DNA from: a bacterium
GTDB taxonomy: Bacteria; Auribacterota; UBA3054; B51-G9
Assembly: GCA_029939815.1 (NCBI GenBank)
Contig: JAOZSF010000025.1
Location: 1 to 6,326 of the forward strand
Direction: 5' to 3'
Length of the DNA stretch: 6,326 nucleotides
The first letter of the stretch is position 1, and the number at the start of each line of letters is the position of its first letter. This document shows positions 5,774 to 6,326 of the stretch, one piece after another. The position numbers and the translations under genes were made by a program. The notes under the pieces are model-generated. The model saw only the letters and a program-made list of their open reading frames with translations, made no database searches and had not been told where the DNA came from.

Positions 5774-6238
5774 TTACCCTATCAATTCTTCAGGTGAGCA
5801 AATTACAGGCGGTGCAAAGCCGGATTCCTCTGCGAGAAGTCTGATTTTATTTTTAATATTAATATTATTTATGTGTTTAAAGTTCCAAGTTACAATGAAA
5901 TCAATATTGTTAACCGCTGCGAATGCAATATGCAAAGCATCTTCAGGGCATTTATCAGGAATTAATTTTCTTGTAATAAGTGTATAGGCAAAGTTTTCGA
6001 CTTCATTAGTCAACTCCAATATTTTGAAATCTTCAACAACTTTTAATCTTTTTATTGCATTTTCTTTGTTTCCATTACTAATTTCATCAATGACAATTTC
6101 TGATATATATACATCGAAATTAGATAGTTTATTCCACATTTCTGATGTTAAAATCTGATGCGCTGCAATGATTATATCTTTAGATATTTCAGAAGCAGCA
6201 TAACTTACAACACTTGTTTCAATATATAGTTTTTTCAT
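5774..6238 (-). CDS. PIN-domain ribonuclease toxin (VapC-like)
   Basis: This 154-aa protein has a full PIN domain. LYIETSVVSYAAS (4-16) carries the first acidic site, with Glu7 in place of the usual Asp. The middle acidic pair is D51/E52 in EIVIDEISNG. PEDALHIAFAAV (98-109) provides D100, and NIDFIVTWNFKHI (111-123) provides D113. PIN toxins are Mg2+-dependent RNases that cut tRNA, rRNA or mRNA to halt translation when their antitoxin is lost. The C-terminal FAPPVICSPEELIG is typical of the subfamily paired with the small DPIVEEIR-type protein, which follows 4 nt downstream. The start ATG overlaps the flavoprotein stop (ATGA, 6238-6235), so expression should depend on readthrough and coupling from the upstream gene. 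No dedicated promoter is visible. The RNA target is unknown. All expected acidic positions are occupied, so it is probably active. Confidence 0.88.
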   Translation of the reverse strand: MKKLYIETSVVSYAASEISKDIIIAAHQILTSEMWNKLSNFDVYISEIVIDEISNGNKENAIKRLKVVEDFKILELTNEVENFAYTLITRKLIPDKCPEDALHIAFAAVNNIDFIVTWNFKHINNINIKNKIRLLAEESGFAPPVICSPEELIG

Positions 6239-6326
6239 TTTGTCTTAATATACTCAATAATCGCGGCAGCTGCTTTCTTTCCGGCGCCCATCGCTTCGAT
6301 TACCGTTGCGGCACCTGTAACAATAT
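6235..6326 (-). CDS. Glutamate synthase small subunit-like FAD/NAD(P) oxidoreductase, C-terminal end (partial)
   Basis: Only the last 29 codons are present, entering from the right edge and ending at the TGA at 6237-6235. The peptide IVTGAATVIEAMGAGKKAAA is followed by AIIEYIKTK. The xVTGAATVIxAMGAGKxAAxAI pattern is the FAD-contacting C-terminal helix of the GltD/NfnB family: glutamate synthase small chain, NADH-dependent ferredoxin:NADP+ oxidoreductase large subunit, and related sulfide or dihydropyrimidine dehydrogenase modules. These cannot be separated from this fragment. Its stop overlaps the toxin start by 4 nt (ATGA). Its last five codons lie in the 16-bp repeat that recurs at the end of the antitoxin gene, suggesting this gene once led directly into the amidohydrolase. 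Confidence 0.85.
   Translation of the reverse strand, partial: IVTGAATVIEAMGAGKKAAAAIIEYIKTK
6237..6252. repeat. 16-bp direct repeat, copy B (3' end of flavoprotein gene / toxin start)
   Basis: ATTTTGTCTTAATATA is identical to 5622-5637. On the minus strand this copy encodes the flavoprotein's last residues (YIKTK) and supplies the first two bases of the toxin ATG. It is the likely ancestral copy, because the GltD-like C-terminus needs it to complete its tail, whereas the antitoxin's tail beyond the KKQKK region is dispensable-looking. Confidence 0.85.

Noticed and set aside
1..6326. CRISPR arrays, tRNA/rRNA genes, insertion sequences or transposases
   Set aside because: No regularly spaced repeats, tRNA-like cloverleaf, rRNA segment or transposase coding was seen; the only direct repeat of note is the 16-bp pair around the toxin-antitoxin genes.

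Overview
The window is AT-rich and densely coded. Every well-supported start is ATG, and none has a convincing Shine-Dalgarno sequence; start regions are A/T-rich instead. Together with a -33/-7-like promoter candidate, this suggests a member of the Bacteroidota/Ignavibacteriota (FCB) group, probably an environmental anaerobe or facultative organism. The lineage is inferred from style only; no marker gene is present.

Layout. Positions 61-1434 (+) encode a TldE/PmbA-like protein, the metal-free partner type of the TldD peptidase. It converges, with a gap of only 4 bp, on a minus-strand block that fills the rest of the window. Read in the direction of transcription (right to left), that block contains: the last 29 codons of a glutamate-synthase-small-subunit-like flavoprotein (6235-6326); a PIN-domain (VapC-like) toxin (5774-6238); a 49-aa partner with antitoxin-family features (5620-5769); an amidohydrolase-2/ACMSD-like metal hydrolase (4808-5617); a zinc- and NAD-dependent medium-chain alcohol dehydrogenase (3709-4767); a UroD-superfamily protein of the corrinoid-methyltransferase type rather than HemE (2571-3623); and a nitronate monooxygenase-family flavoprotein with a C-terminal cysteine cluster (1439-2530). 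Gaps between these genes are -4, 4, 2, 40, 85 and 40 nt, so most or all may be co-transcribed. A possible internal promoter lies in the 85-nt gap.

Main observation. The toxin/antitoxin pair is bracketed by a perfect 16-bp direct repeat (5622-5637 and 6237-6252). One copy is the 3' end of the flavoprotein gene (tail EYIKTK-stop). The other is the 3' end of the antitoxin gene (tail NYIKTK-stop), in the same reading frame. Collapsing the repeats removes exactly 615 bp and leaves the flavoprotein ending 2 nt before the amidohydrolase start. This looks like the footprint of a toxin-antitoxin cassette that landed at a tight operon junction and duplicated its edge. The amidohydrolase, dehydrogenase, UroD-like and flavin oxidoreductase genes look like a small catabolic set whose substrate cannot be read from sequence.
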